From CBDAQA01 sp965247815 (GTDB lineage Bacteria > Planctomycetota > Phycisphaerae > Tepidisphaerales > Tepidisphaeraceae), in assembly GCA_965247815.1 (NCBI GenBank), contig CBDFHW010000006.1, positions 1 to 64,000 of the forward strand: DNA of 64,000 nt. Reading direction: 5' to 3'. The translations under genes were made by a program, and so were the position numbers. The notes beneath the pieces are model-generated. The model ran no database searches. It was not told the origin of the DNA and worked only from the letters and a program-made list of their open reading frames with translations. Positions 50,928 to 59,726 of the stretch are shown here, piece by piece; within the stretch, counting starts at the first letter, position 1, and every line of letters begins with the position of its first letter.

Positions 50928-52139
50928 ATGAACCTCCGCTGGGTCGGCGACGACGAACTGGATCGCGTGGCGCTTACCCGCCTGCGGTGTTACGCCAAGG
51001 CCGACAGCGACCTGCCGAAATTCTGCGAGACGATCCGCCGAGACCCGCGGTCGAAAGCCGGGGACTTTCTGCTGGCCGAGACCGGCGGCCGGGCCGTCGG
51101 GACCGCGACCCATTTATCGATGCAGATGTTCGTCCGCGGCGGAGTCGTCCCCTGTCAGGGCGTCGCCTGGGTGGGGGCGATCAAGACAATGCGGCGTCGG
51201 GGTGAATCCGGCACACCCGGCATCGCCAGCGCGGTCATGCACGAGATGCTCCGCCGCGCCCGCGACGCCGGGGATGTCGTGTCGGCGCTCATGCCGTTCC
51301 GCGCTTCGTATTACGAGCATTTCGGGTACGGCGTCGTCGAACGCCGGGTCGACTGGACCGTCCCCGTCGCGGCCCTCCCGACCGGGCCGTTCGACGGCAT
51401 CCGGTTCTACGAACCCGACGATTTCCAAGCCCGCGCCGAATGTTTAAACCGGATGAAAGCCGGCGGGCAATGCGACATCTCCCGTTCGACCGATTACTGG
51501 CGCGTTCTGGACGTCGCCGCCGAGCAGAGCCTCCGCGTGATCGACCGCCCCGACAACGGACCGGCACGCGGTTCGATGGTGCTGACCCATGTTCAAGTTG
51601 ACGGCAAAGACGTGATGAAGGTTTCCGACCAGGTGTACGAGACCCCCGACGCGCTGCGGCGACAGCTGTGCTTCCTGGCCAGCCTGAAGGACCAGTTCGC
51701 GTCGGTTGTGCTGACCCTCCCGGCGGATCTGCCGTTGAACTGGTTGCTCAAGGAGACGCAGGTCCCCCACCGCCCGGTGAACCACCCGGTCGCAGACCCG
51801 AAACCGTACACCCGGATGCAGGTGCGGATTCTGGACCACAGCCGGTTCATCAACGCGATGCAATTGCCCGACACTGTAAAAGGCTCGGTCACCGTTGCCG
51901 TGCACGAATGTGAGGGAACGGTCAGCCGACTGAAGATCGAGATCGACGCCGGCCGGCCCATCTGTTCACAAACGGCAGAGACCCCGCAGTTTGAATGCAC
52001 CGACCGCGTCTGGGCGGCAGTCGCCTGCGGCGACTTGTCTGCAACTATTGCCTGCCAATGGGGTTTAGCAAAAGGTAACTCAAACCTGCTCGATTGGTTC
52101 GGACGTGGAGCAGTTCCCTTCAGCACCGAATATTTCTAG
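50928..52139 (+). CDS. Eis-like GNAT N-acetyltransferase
   Basis: About 403 residues from the ATG at 50928 (MNLRWVGDDELDRVALTRL); an ATG at 50922 adds two residues. The frame continues to 50772 but passes through repeat B2, so the upstream part is unlikely to be translated. The N-terminal GNAT fold shows IASAVMHEMLRRARDAGDVVSALMPFRASYYEHFGYG. The C-terminal half reads like the second GNAT and SCP2-like domains of Eis proteins. Family members acetylate amines of antibiotics or proteins with acetyl-CoA. Substrate unknown. Confidence 0.82.
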   Translation: MNLRWVGDDELDRVALTRLRCYAKADSDLPKFCETIRRDPRSKAGDFLLAETGGRAVGTATHLSMQMFVRGGVVPCQGVAWVGAIKTMRRRGESGTPGIASAVMHEMLRRARDAGDVVSALMPFRASYYEHFGYGVVERRVDWTVPVAALPTGPFDGIRFYEPDDFQARAECLNRMKAGGQCDISRSTDYWRVLDVAAEQSLRVIDRPDNGPARGSMVLTHVQVDGKDVMKVSDQVYETPDALRRQLCFLASLKDQFASVVLTLPADLPLNWLLKETQVPHRPVNHPVADPKPYTRMQVRILDHSRFINAMQLPDTVKGSVTVAVHECEGTVSRLKIEIDAGRPICSQTAETPQFECTDRVWAAVACGDLSATIACQWGLAKGNSNLLDWFGRGAVPFSTEYF

Positions 52140-52294
52140 CTGCGTCTGGAAAAAAACGCGGTAAACTTAACGAAACACTCACAAAATCTTCTTCCGCGGT
52201 CATTATAAAGTGGTAATATCTGATTCTTATAAGTGGGTAGCTGTTGCTCACAGTTGGAATCGCCGCAACCAGTATAATTTTGATTGGGAAGACT

Positions 52295-53500
52295 ATGCAT
52301 TCACGTAATACACTACGCACACTCGCCGGAGTAGCAGGCGTATTCGCCACCGGTGCCGCCGCCCACGCGGTTGCTTTCACCCCCGGCAATATCGTTGTTG
52401 AACGCATCGGCACGGGATCGGCCGCACTGACCAGTGTCAGCACTGCCGTTTTCCTCGACGAATACACCCCGACCGGATTGGCCACGCAGGCAACGGTGCA
52501 GTCGCTCGCCCTGCCGACCGCCGTCAGCGGTTCAAACAACCCCCTCAGCAACAGCGGATCTGCGGCCAGTGAAGGCGGACTGTCGCTCAGTGCGGATGGG
52601 CAATACCTGCTCGTCGCCGGTTACGCCGTCGCCCCGGGCACCGCCAGTGTCGCCAGCAGCAGCACGACGGTCGCACCGATCGTCCTCCGCGACTTCGGCA
52701 TTGTGGATTCGCTCGGCAACATCGACACCCGAACGACCACTACCGCGTTCTCCGGTAACAACGTTCGCAGCGCGGTCAGCCCCGACGGCACCACGATCTA
52801 CGCCTCCGGCGGAAACACAGGCATCATCAGCCTGACCGCCGGCAGCACCGGCACCGCGGGCACCCTTATCAGCAACACTTTCACCAACACCCGGCAGCTC
52901 GAGATCTACAACAATCAGCTTTACGTCTCCAGCGCCTCGGGCCAGCTGCGCGTCGGAACGGTTGGAACAGGTCTTCCGACTACCACCGGCAACACCACCG
53001 CCGAACTGCCCGGTGTGGCGGTCGGCGCCAACACCAGCAGCAGCGCCGTCGGCACCGCCGTCGCCAGCCCGTACCAGTTCGTGATCTCGACCCTGGCCGG
53101 GGGGACGACTCCTGACACCCTCTATGTCGCCGACAACGGGTATTACCCCACCAAGGGCACTACCCTCGGCGTGATCGAAAAATACAACCTCGTCAGCGGG
53201 TCTTACGTGGCCGCCGGCATCGTCAACCTCCCCGGCGTCACGGGCCTGATCGGCAGTTCGACCACCGTCGGCGGGGTCACCACCGAAACGCTGTACGCGT
53301 CGACCCCTACCGGCATCTTTACCCTGACCGACACCGGGACCGGCAACCTTTCGGGCACCCCGACTCAGATTGCCACCGCTGCTACCAACGAAGCGTTTCG
53401 CGGACTGGCGTTCGCCCCGTCGTCGGTTCCCGAGCCGGCCAGTGCCGGTGTCATGGCCGTCGGCGCGTTGTTCTTGGCCTCGCGTCGCCGGCGGGTGTGA
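52295..53500 (+). CDS. PEP-CTERM sorted exoprotein, propeller-like
   Basis: 401 residues from the ATG at 52295 (MHSRNTLRTLAGVAGVFATG), giving a good signal peptide ending AAAHA. The frame is open 17 codons further up, but those are not signal-like. The body is Ser/Thr/Gly-rich with repeated YVTN-like strands (LSLSADGQYLLVAGY; AVSPDGTTIYASGG). The C-terminus VPEPASAGVMAVGALFLASRRRR is a classic PEP-CTERM signal for exosortase-dependent sorting. No exosortase gene is in the window. Family E repeat directly follows. Confidence 0.88.
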   Translation: MHSRNTLRTLAGVAGVFATGAAAHAVAFTPGNIVVERIGTGSAALTSVSTAVFLDEYTPTGLATQATVQSLALPTAVSGSNNPLSNSGSAASEGGLSLSADGQYLLVAGYAVAPGTASVASSSTTVAPIVLRDFGIVDSLGNIDTRTTTTAFSGNNVRSAVSPDGTTIYASGGNTGIISLTAGSTGTAGTLISNTFTNTRQLEIYNNQLYVSSASGQLRVGTVGTGLPTTTGNTTAELPGVAVGANTSSSAVGTAVASPYQFVISTLAGGTTPDTLYVADNGYYPTKGTTLGVIEKYNLVSGSYVAAGIVNLPGVTGLIGSSTTVGGVTTETLYASTPTGIFTLTDTGTGNLSGTPTQIATAATNEAFRGLAFAPSSVPEPASAGVMAVGALFLASRRRRV

Positions 53501-53529
53501 ATGCCCATGTAATCCGGTAATGATTCCCC

Positions 53530-53587
53530 CATAAAGCCGCCGATGTTATCGGCGCGCTCCCCCGCCGATAACATCGGCGGCTTTATG
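53530..53587. repeat. Family E perfect palindrome, possible terminator
   Basis: CATAAAGCCGCCGATGTTAT plus CGGCG and its exact 25-base inverse are separated by CGCTCCCC. Each arm also contains the perfect hairpin CGCCGAT-GTT-ATCGGCG. It begins 30 bases after the stop of the PEP-CTERM gene and is the most perfect of the window's palindromes. Confidence 0.93.
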
Positions 53588-53664
53588 AAACCGGCGGGTA
53601 AGTCACGCATTGCACCATCGACGGGTCGAATCCCACTCGACAACCTTCGCCCCCGGAAGTAAAC

Positions 53665-53696
53665 ACGAGCCGGCCGCTTCACCGCGGCCGGCTCGT
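53665..53696 (+). promoter_or_regulatory. 13-base perfect hairpin in the leader of the M48 protease gene
   Basis: ACGAGCCGGCCGC, loop TTCACC, then GCGGCCGGCTCGT, followed by CCCTTT. The stem ends 20 bases before the ATG at 53717 and 8-10 bases before its GAGGTG ribosome site. It could be the terminator of the upstream unit or a leader structure that limits read-through or translation. Confidence 0.5.
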
Positions 53697-53716
53697 CCCT
53701 TTGACCGAGGTGCCAC

Positions 53717-54574
53717 ATGTCCATGTTTGGAAATCAGGGCTATTACCCCAGCCAGGGCGGATTCAACTGGCGGTTGATCCTCGGCCTGCTGATCGCCGCC
53801 GGGTCGGTCATCGCCTATTTCACCCACGTCAACGTCAACCCGGTGACCGGTGAACGACAACACCTGTCGATGACCGCCGCCCAGGAAACGCAGCTGGGCC
53901 TCGCGTCCGCCCCGCAGATGGCGGCGCAGTTCGGCGGCGACGTCCCCCGCGACGACCCCGAAGCACAGGAAGTCCGCTACATCGGCCAGTGCATCGCCCA
54001 GACCGACGACGCACGCCACAGCCTCTACGAATATCAATACCACCTGCTGGCCGACATGCAGACCGTCAACGCGTTCGCCCTGCCCGGCGGGCAGGTCTTC
54101 ATCACCAAAGCCCTTTACGAAAAACTCACCGACGAGGCCGAACTGGCCGGCGTCCTGGGGCACGAGACCGGGCACGTCATCGAACGCCATTCGGCTCAAC
54201 AGGTGGAGAAATCCCAGCTCGGCAACCGCCTGGTGACGGCCGTCGGGGTCGGGTCCCGCAACGGCATGTCCAGCGCCGTCATCGCCGGCATCGTCGACCA
54301 GGTCGCCCAGCTGCACTTCAGCCGCGCCGACGAGTCCCAAGCCGACCAGATGGGCCTCCGCCTGATGGCCGCCGCCGGTTACGACCCCCGCGGCATGATC
54401 GACCTGATGAAAGTCCTAATCTCCGTCAGCCAGGGCGGCCGACAACCCGAATTCCTCGTCACCCACCCCTACCCCGAACACCGCATGGTCGACATCAAAG
54501 CCCAGCTCGAGCAAGCCTACCCCGACGGCGTCCCGACCACCCTGAAACGCGGCCGGTCTCTGCCAAAAGACTGA
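53717..54574 (+). CDS. M48-family zinc metalloprotease
   Basis: This 285-residue protein starts at an ATG preceded by GAGGTG. One N-terminal membrane helix (WRLILGLLIAAGSVIAYF) anchors an extracytoplasmic peptidase. The zinc motif HETGH is at 149-153 within LGHETGHVIERHSAQQ. The third ligand Glu is in SRADESQADQMGLRLM. A segment typical of the family, VNAFALPGGQVFITKALYEKL, precedes the active site. These enzymes degrade misfolded envelope proteins, as do LoiP and BepA in other bacteria. A HPYPEHRMVDI segment near the C-terminus is also typical. Confidence 0.92.
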   Translation: MSMFGNQGYYPSQGGFNWRLILGLLIAAGSVIAYFTHVNVNPVTGERQHLSMTAAQETQLGLASAPQMAAQFGGDVPRDDPEAQEVRYIGQCIAQTDDARHSLYEYQYHLLADMQTVNAFALPGGQVFITKALYEKLTDEAELAGVLGHETGHVIERHSAQQVEKSQLGNRLVTAVGVGSRNGMSSAVIAGIVDQVAQLHFSRADESQADQMGLRLMAAAGYDPRGMIDLMKVLISVSQGGRQPEFLVTHPYPEHRMVDIKAQLEQAYPDGVPTTLKRGRSLPKD

Positions 54575-54818
54575 AATTTCTCCAAAAAACGAGCCTTGAT
54601 TACCTGCAAATTACCTAAACTGCCCGAGATTGAAAATTGGATCTCGAATGTCGCAGATCAAACTAGGATGAGAAGGTAAACATCTAGTACAGACATGTTT
54701 GCGCTCGAACGTTTCACAAATTGATCAAACACGATGTCGTGCTTGCCAATCGAGAACAGAGCAAGATTTTTTTAAACTCACTCACCCGACAGTCCACCTT
54801 TTCAAAGCGATCCGGTAA

Positions 54819-55082
54819 ATGTCCAAGGAAAGCGAACCGCTTCAAATTCACGACGTTGGCCCGTTCGGAGTACTATCGACCCGCCCGAATCCAAACGGGC
54901 TGACTATCGTGACGTATCCCCTCTTCGAGCTGATCCTTCCGCACCTCGAACAACGAGCCGGTCGTAAGTTTACGCCGGCCGAATTGGAGGCCGAACGCGC
55001 TCAAGCGCCTGCGGTCGCTTTGCGCAAGGACGAAGCCGATCGGTTCGTTGCCGCCTCTCTGCGTGGCCGTGGGACCCGATAG
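54819..55082 (+). CDS. Small hypothetical protein
   Basis: This 87-residue protein begins MSKESEPLQIHDVGPFG. It is rich in charged helix at the C-terminus (FTPAELEAERAQAPAVALRK). No known domain is recognised. Upstream lies a relatively A/T-rich 244-base spacer (54575-54818) that could hold its promoter; nothing else is seen there. Composition is similar to other genes of the window, so it is probably real. Confidence 0.5.
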   Translation: MSKESEPLQIHDVGPFGVLSTRPNPNGLTIVTYPLFELILPHLEQRAGRKFTPAELEAERAQAPAVALRKDEADRFVAASLRGRGTR

Positions 55083-55177
55083 GTTTCCGAAATTCTCACT
55101 AGGGTGCCGCTCGCTTGTCATTTTGGTCCCGATGATGCGCCAGCGATTGCTGGTTCCTCCGCAAAGGCTGCATGTTT

Positions 55178-55547
55178 ATGACGAAATGATTTCAAAAAAG
55201 CACTGCCCCCGTGGCAACAGATCGTCGGCGAGGATCTCAGCGCTGTCAGTTTCATCCGCGACTACCTCCGCTTTGAGTCTAATCCGCCGCTGATGATTGA
55301 CGCCCTGACAAGGACGACCATCGTCACGCCCGACCGTTCGGCAAACTTCGGTGAGCCCGCTTTTGCCAACGTCGCTATTGGACTGATCGGGAGCGTTGTG
55401 TCAGAAATTGTCTTGTTAGTCGACGCGTCTCTGTTGATCACGTTTGATGGCGGCGGGACGATTTCGATCTCACCGCGGCCCGCCGACACAATCGGCCCGG
55501 AAGCGGCAATAGTCCACGGGCACAACCAGCAACTCGAAGTGCTTTAA
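55178..55547 (+). pseudogene. Small conserved-type protein with broken 5' end
   Basis: A frame open from 55182 encodes a coherent protein from ALPPWQQIVGEDLSAVSFIR through SNPPLMIDALTRTTIVT to the stop at 55545-55547. The first ATG in that frame (55293) would discard the first third. A likely start, ATGACGAAA at 55178, is in another frame and hits TGA at once; removing one base there joins it to the long frame (MTK-DFKKALPPW). The pattern (DYLRF, LIGSVVSEI, LLITFDGGGTISISPRPADTIGPEAA) resembles a small family of unknown function I associate with planctomycetes and actinomycetes. Either a frameshift or a sequence error is present. Confidence 0.45.
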
Positions 55548-56056
55548 CGGTCCGACACTTATCGTGTGCAATTTTTAGCAAAGACCGACTCTGATTATCC
55601 GTAGCCTGCTGTGAACGGACCCGCAGTTGACGCCGTAATATATGGGCCCGCGTGACCAAGTCGACGGAGGTTACATAGCTGCTTCCGGGTGTCCTGATCG
55701 AGACTGCAGGAAAGGTTTTTAGCCGCAACGTTCGTGTCTTGCCGTTTGCAATGCTTGACTCCTCACAAGCCTTGCTCCGCTAACCACCGGGCTACGAAAC
55801 CTATCTAGCGATGTAGATCTATCCTATTTTTCTTTCAGCAGTTTACATTTCGATTGTACTGCTTAATCGGATTGCAATGCTTCGGTCACCGCGCGTTCGG
55901 CACTCACGGCCTTCCCAACCATCTACCTGTTTTTCAGCACGAGTCTTGTAAAAAAAGACGAAGCCTCTTTGTTTGATGCGTGGATGTGTCTGGTCCCTTG
56001 TTTGCGTTGGCCAGCTCATCAGTGGGACCCAGCGCCGTACTCAAAAGGAGATGTCT
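55548..56056. other. 509-base spacer with no recognisable gene
   Basis: No convincing frame, RNA gene or repeat of the window's families is seen. The segment is less GC-rich than the flanks (for example the T-rich run around 55815-55850) and probably carries the promoter of the amidase gene, whose AAAGGAG ribosome site lies at 56044-56050. Confidence 0.5.
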
Positions 56057-57825
56057 ATGCGTCGTGGCAGTTGCAACAATGGCCGTTCGTCTTCGCGCGT
56101 CGTTTTGGTAGCTGCTGTAGGCAGCTTGGCCATGTTCTCTTCAGTTACGGTCGTCAGTGCCGCTGTGAATGTAGTGGAGCTGACTGCTTCACAAATTGAA
56201 GCCGGCCTGGGGGGCGGGAGTTACACAGACGCCGCTCTGATGCAGGCCTACCTCGATCGAATCAATACCTATAATCCGACCTATAACGCGTTCACTTATT
56301 TAAACCCCAATGCACTTAGTCAGGCGCAGGCGGACGACGCGATCATCGCCGCCAATGGCGGGGCATTGCCGGCAAATCAGCCGCTCTTTGGTGTGCCGGT
56401 GGTCGTGAAGGACTCGATGAACCTGGCCGGTGTCCGTACGACGGGTGGCTATTTCGGTTTTACGCACGAGAAGGGCGGGGTCGACATGGTCCCGTTAGCC
56501 GACTCTCCGATCGTCGCCCGACTGAAAGCAGCGGGGGCGATCATCCTCGGGAAAACCAACCTGCCGCAGTTCGCCCGCACGGGCGCGAGCGCTAACACCA
56601 GTTATCTGGGGCCGACGTACAACACGTTCAACATCACCCGCGTGCCGGGCGGGAGCAGCAGCGGTACCGCGACGGCGGTCAGCGGCAGCTTCGCCGCGAT
56701 CGGAACGGCCGAAGAAACCGGCGGATCGATTCAGAACCCCGCCGGCGCGCAGGCGTTGGTGGGCGTGAAAACCACCTTCGGCCTTGTCCCCACTTCGGGC
56801 GGTATCCCGTTGAACGGCAGCACCCGCGACGTGTTCGGGGTGAACGCCAAAACCGTCACCGACGCCGCCAACTTCCTCACCGTCATCGCAGGAGCCGACG
56901 CCTCCGACCCCAACACCGCCAACAGCACTGTCGCCAGTGGTCACCTTCCCGCGGCAGGGTATTCATCGGCACTGAGCAGCACCTCGCTCGCCGGCAAACG
57001 ATTCGGTTTGTTCAGCACGGATTTTAAGAACGTCACGCTCAGCGCAGACGTGCAGGCGCTGTACGCCACTGACATTACCAAGCTGACATCGCTTGGTGCC
57101 ACGGTCGTGACGAATGTGTTTGCCGACTCGGCCTTGTCCGCCAAATTCAACACGCTGACGACCGCCCTTGTCAACGGTTCGAGCTTCAGTTCCTACAGCG
57201 GGTCGAACGAGCCTTACGACCTTCAGCAGTGGTTCAAAACAATGGACCCTGCGAAATCTCCGACCTCAATTCAGGCGTTCAAGACACAAACCGGGCGAGA
57301 TTTGATGGCTCAGAAGGGGACCTCCTTGGCAATTTTGCCAACACGCCCGGCTTGGCCAGCGCGGCAGCGAACCCGGATACGAATCAGACGGCCAACGTCG
57401 CGTCTTTCATGCAGGGCCGCACGAATATGCTGGGCGAGTTCCGCCAGGTGATGTCCGATTTTAATCTGGACGGGTTGTTCTTCCCCGAACAGTCGGCCGA
57501 GCCGGGCATTCTCCCCGCCGCCCCCGCCACCGGAACCTATTCCAACACGACAGTATCCGAAGTGAATCTGATGGGAACCCCCCAGGTAAACCTGCCCGGC
57601 GGATATTATGCCGACGGCACCCCCTTCAGCGTGGCCTTCCTGGGTGACACCTATAGCGAAGCCTCGCTGCTGAATTATGCCTACGCGTTCGAACAAGGAA
57701 CGCAATACCGCGTTGCCCCGACGCTGCTTACGTCGGTGCCCGAACCTACTACGATGGCGTCTCTTGGAGTGATCAGCCTTGGCGTGCTGTCACGTCGAAA
57801 ACGCGCGCTAGCGACTCACGCATAA
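56057..57825 (+). pseudogene. PEP-CTERM amidase (amidase-signature family), frameshifted
   Basis: The start at 56057 has AAAGGAG six bases upstream; a second ATG at 56051 abuts the site. The signal peptide is RVVLVAAVGSLAMFSSVTVVSA. The amidase-signature core is complete: Lys in PVVVKDSMNLAG, cis-Ser in RVPGGSSSGTATAV, and nucleophile Ser in ETGGSIQNPAG. The first frame goes wrong after TGRDLMAQKG near 57317. The correct continuation (DLLGNFANTPGLASAAANPD) is in the next frame and ends with the PEP-CTERM signal VPEPTTMASLGVISLGVLSRRKR. One extra G in the run at 57314-57317 would restore a single protein of about 589 residues. It is either a true frameshift or a homopolymer error. Confidence 0.8.
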
Positions 57826-57849
57826 CCGCCCATTCCGATTCGAACGATC

Positions 57850-57884
57850 AAGAGAACAAAGCATTTTACGTGCTTCGTTCTCTT
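57850..57884 (+). terminator. Rho-independent-like terminator after the amidase gene
   Basis: AAGAGAACAAAGCA, loop TTTTACG, TGCTTCGTTCTCTT: a 14-base stem with one mismatch, followed by CGTTTTGG. It begins 25 bases beyond the amidase stop. The remainder of the 314-base spacer up to 58139 shows no gene. Confidence 0.7.
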
Positions 57885-58139
57885 CGTTTTGGAGGGGCGA
57901 CTCACAGTGTTATCAAACGATATCATCTGATTCACTGAGCAAATCTGGATGTAGAGTAATCTTTAATATGCCATCCAGCCTGCAGCGGTCGCCTGCTTCT
58001 CAGGTATCAATCGATTGTTTCAAACTGCATTACATCTTCCCATCAGCGGACGATCCGGTGGACTGGTTTGCTGGCATCGGGTAGTGTTCTTTCGCGAGGT
58101 CTTTGCCGCGTAGATCATCTGTTACTGAGGGGTATTCTT

Positions 58140-58436
58140 ATGTCACTTGATTACGCCACACCCCGGGACGACATGCCGGCGGCCAACTGGTTCGGCGTCG
58201 GCGTCCGATTGCTGGGCGTGTGGGAATGCCTCAACGGCCTGGACGAATTAATCGGGTACGGCAACATTATTGTGCGGCTGTACACGCCGGATCGCCTTTC
58301 ACCGAACGGACTTCTGGCTCACGCGATCGAACACCTGCTGGCCGGTCTGTTTCTCCTGTTCGGCGCCGCGAACGTCGTGGCCGCCTCTTACCCCTACCAT
58401 GGAGCGGCGGCGAAAGAGCAGTCGGACGTGGGATAA
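58140..58436 (+). CDS. Small two-helix membrane protein
   Basis: The ATG at 58140 is preceded by GAGGGG at good spacing; the frame is open 24 codons upstream. The 98-residue product has a weakly hydrophobic stretch (WFGVGVRLLGVWECL) and a clear helix (HLLAGLFLLFGAANVVAASYPY). No family is recognised. Its ribosome site and compact membrane profile support it as real. Confidence 0.6.
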   Translation: MSLDYATPRDDMPAANWFGVGVRLLGVWECLNGLDELIGYGNIIVRLYTPDRLSPNGLLAHAIEHLLAGLFLLFGAANVVAASYPYHGAAAKEQSDVG

Positions 58437-58513
58437 CCCTTCGCTGCTGCGAACGGTCACGTCACCCAGCCCGCCAGAAGTTGTCATCGGTTGTGTCCGT
58501 CGATCATTCCTAA

Positions 58514-58843
58514 TCTCTGCTTCAATCGCTTCGGAAAGTCTTCCCGGATCCCGAAACGGCTAAGGCTGCGTTAGCGTCGCTTGATCGGGACAAGGGTTAT
58601 GGCGGCGAGAGCCTAAAGTTGGCCATTGTAACTGCTAGCGACGGACAGCTCTGGAAACTACGTGAGCTTTTACGGGTAGCGAAGAAAGACTTTCGCGACG
58701 CATTTTTTGAGGCGAATTCACCCGAAAAGGTACTTAAAAGTAGACAGGAGAAGCGAGCAGATCCCACTTGGGCCTGGGGCAGGCAGCAGTACCTTATTAA
58801 AAAGGCCAAGCGTGATGCTCAGCGAAATCAGTGGCAAAAGTGA
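58514..58843 (+). pseudogene. Small hypothetical protein with no standard start codon
   Basis: The frame is open from 58514 and encodes SLLQSLRKVFPDPETAKAAL, then LASLDRDKGYGG and a charged helical C-terminus (LLRVAKKDFRDAFFEANSPEK) to the stop at 58841-58843. The first standard start is TTG at 58619, inside the protein, and TAA closes the frame just upstream. The VFPDPE...LASLD opening followed by a VAK-D(Y/F)RD block resembles a small planctomycete family I recall but cannot name. The 5' end therefore seems damaged, or a CTG start at 58517 is used. Confidence 0.45.
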
Positions 58844-58917
58844 TGTAGGTTGGGCTTCAGTGATGTAGATCGGGCTTCAGCCCATCGGTATCCTGATGAC
58901 GGGCTAACAGCCCGAGT
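58841..58917. repeat. Family G repeat (TGATGTAG-TCGGGCTTCAG) with nested hairpins
   Basis: TGATGTAGGTTGGGCTTCAG at 58841-58860 is directly repeated as TGATGTAGATCGGGCTTCAG at 58861-58880. This is followed by CCC and, after 20 bases, CGGGCTAACAGCCCG. The second unit nests GGGCT-TC-AGCCC and the last segment nests CGGGCT-AAC-AGCCCG. It lies downstream of the broken small gene and upstream of the VOC gene. Confidence 0.75.
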
Positions 58918-58971
58918 TACGGAACCGAAGGCGTGTTACCCATGTCGTGAAAACTGTAGAGGCGGTCGCGG

Positions 58972-59361
58972 ATGCCAACATTCGGTCGAGTCGCGCCGGG
59001 CATTGCGGTTGCCGACATAGGTCGCGCTCTGCGGTTCTATCGGGACGTGCTGGGGTTCGCCGTCGCGTTCACGAACGGCGATCCGGTTTCGTTCGCCATA
59101 ATCAAGCAGGGCAATGCAGAGCTGCACCTTAGCGCTCGAACCACCAATGCCGGGTCGTCGCACGCGCACCTGATGGTGGACGACCTCGACGGCGTGTACG
59201 GGCAGTTGCAGCGGGCGGGTGTTGTGATTCTTCAGCCCCCGAAACACCAAACCTGGGGGTTGCGTGACATCGTTGTTGCCGACCCCGACGGCAACACGTT
59301 CGAAATCGCCGAGCCCTATGGCGAAGAATTGAAACCGGCGGCTCGCGACGCGGCGGAGTAA
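58972..59361 (+). CDS. VOC/glyoxalase-fold protein
   Basis: This 129-residue protein has GAGG eight bases before the ATG. The VOC fold is clear from APGIAVADIGRALRFYRDVLGF at the N-terminus and LRDIVVADPDGNTFEIAEP at the C-terminus, the two half-motifs of glyoxalase I/bleomycin-resistance proteins. The metal positions are partly kept (Glu in FEIAEP, His in SSHAHLMVDD). Members range from dioxygenases to antibiotic-binding proteins; the substrate is not assignable. Confidence 0.85.
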   Translation: MPTFGRVAPGIAVADIGRALRFYRDVLGFAVAFTNGDPVSFAIIKQGNAELHLSARTTNAGSSHAHLMVDDLDGVYGQLQRAGVVILQPPKHQTWGLRDIVVADPDGNTFEIAEPYGEELKPAARDAAE

Positions 59362-59363
59362 AG

Positions 59364-59726
59364 ATGGCCCATGGACGCGGTCAACGCTCAATGATCGGAC
59401 CCATCGCAACACAACCGAAGGCTCTGAATAAGGCCGCGCCCGTCGCGGCCCGGTGGGTCGTCCGCCGATATCATTTTAAACACCGCGCTGCGTTGGCTTT
59501 TTCAGGCATTGTTATTCCGTTCGGTCTGTATTTCAGTCTCATGGCTTTTGGACAACTGGATCGAATGCACGCCGACCGCTTTGTGGGCGATCGCCGAACC
59601 GACCGGGAGGCGGCGGTCGGGTTTGCCGAGTGCGCGGCCTCGACCTTGTTAACGGGGGTTTATTACGGGTACATCGGATTGCGAGGACAACCATCTACAT
59701 CGATAACCGCGCCGAAGCGAGTGTGA
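59364..59726 (+). CDS. Small membrane protein coupled to the VOC gene
   Basis: The ATG at 59364 lies two bases after the VOC stop, with GGAG five bases upstream, which indicates translational coupling. The 120-residue product has two hydrophobic segments (ALAFSGIVIPFGLYFSLMAF and ECAASTLLTGVYYGYIGLRG) around a charged loop. It is not recognised as any family. The coding call rests mainly on position and ribosome site. Confidence 0.5.
   Translation: MAHGRGQRSMIGPIATQPKALNKAAPVAARWVVRRYHFKHRAALAFSGIVIPFGLYFSLMAFGQLDRMHADRFVGDRRTDREAAVGFAECAASTLLTGVYYGYIGLRGQPSTSITAPKRV

Noticed and set aside
53600..53660. GGGTCGAATCCC segment that resembles a tRNA T-arm upstream of the M48 gene
   Set aside because: The 5-base T-stem does not pair, and no D-arm, anticodon arm or acceptor stem can be drawn around it.
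55740..55800. Minus-strand TAGCCCGGTGGTTAGCGG resembling a tRNA D-arm
   Set aside because: No T-loop or acceptor pairing follows within tRNA distance; at most a remnant.
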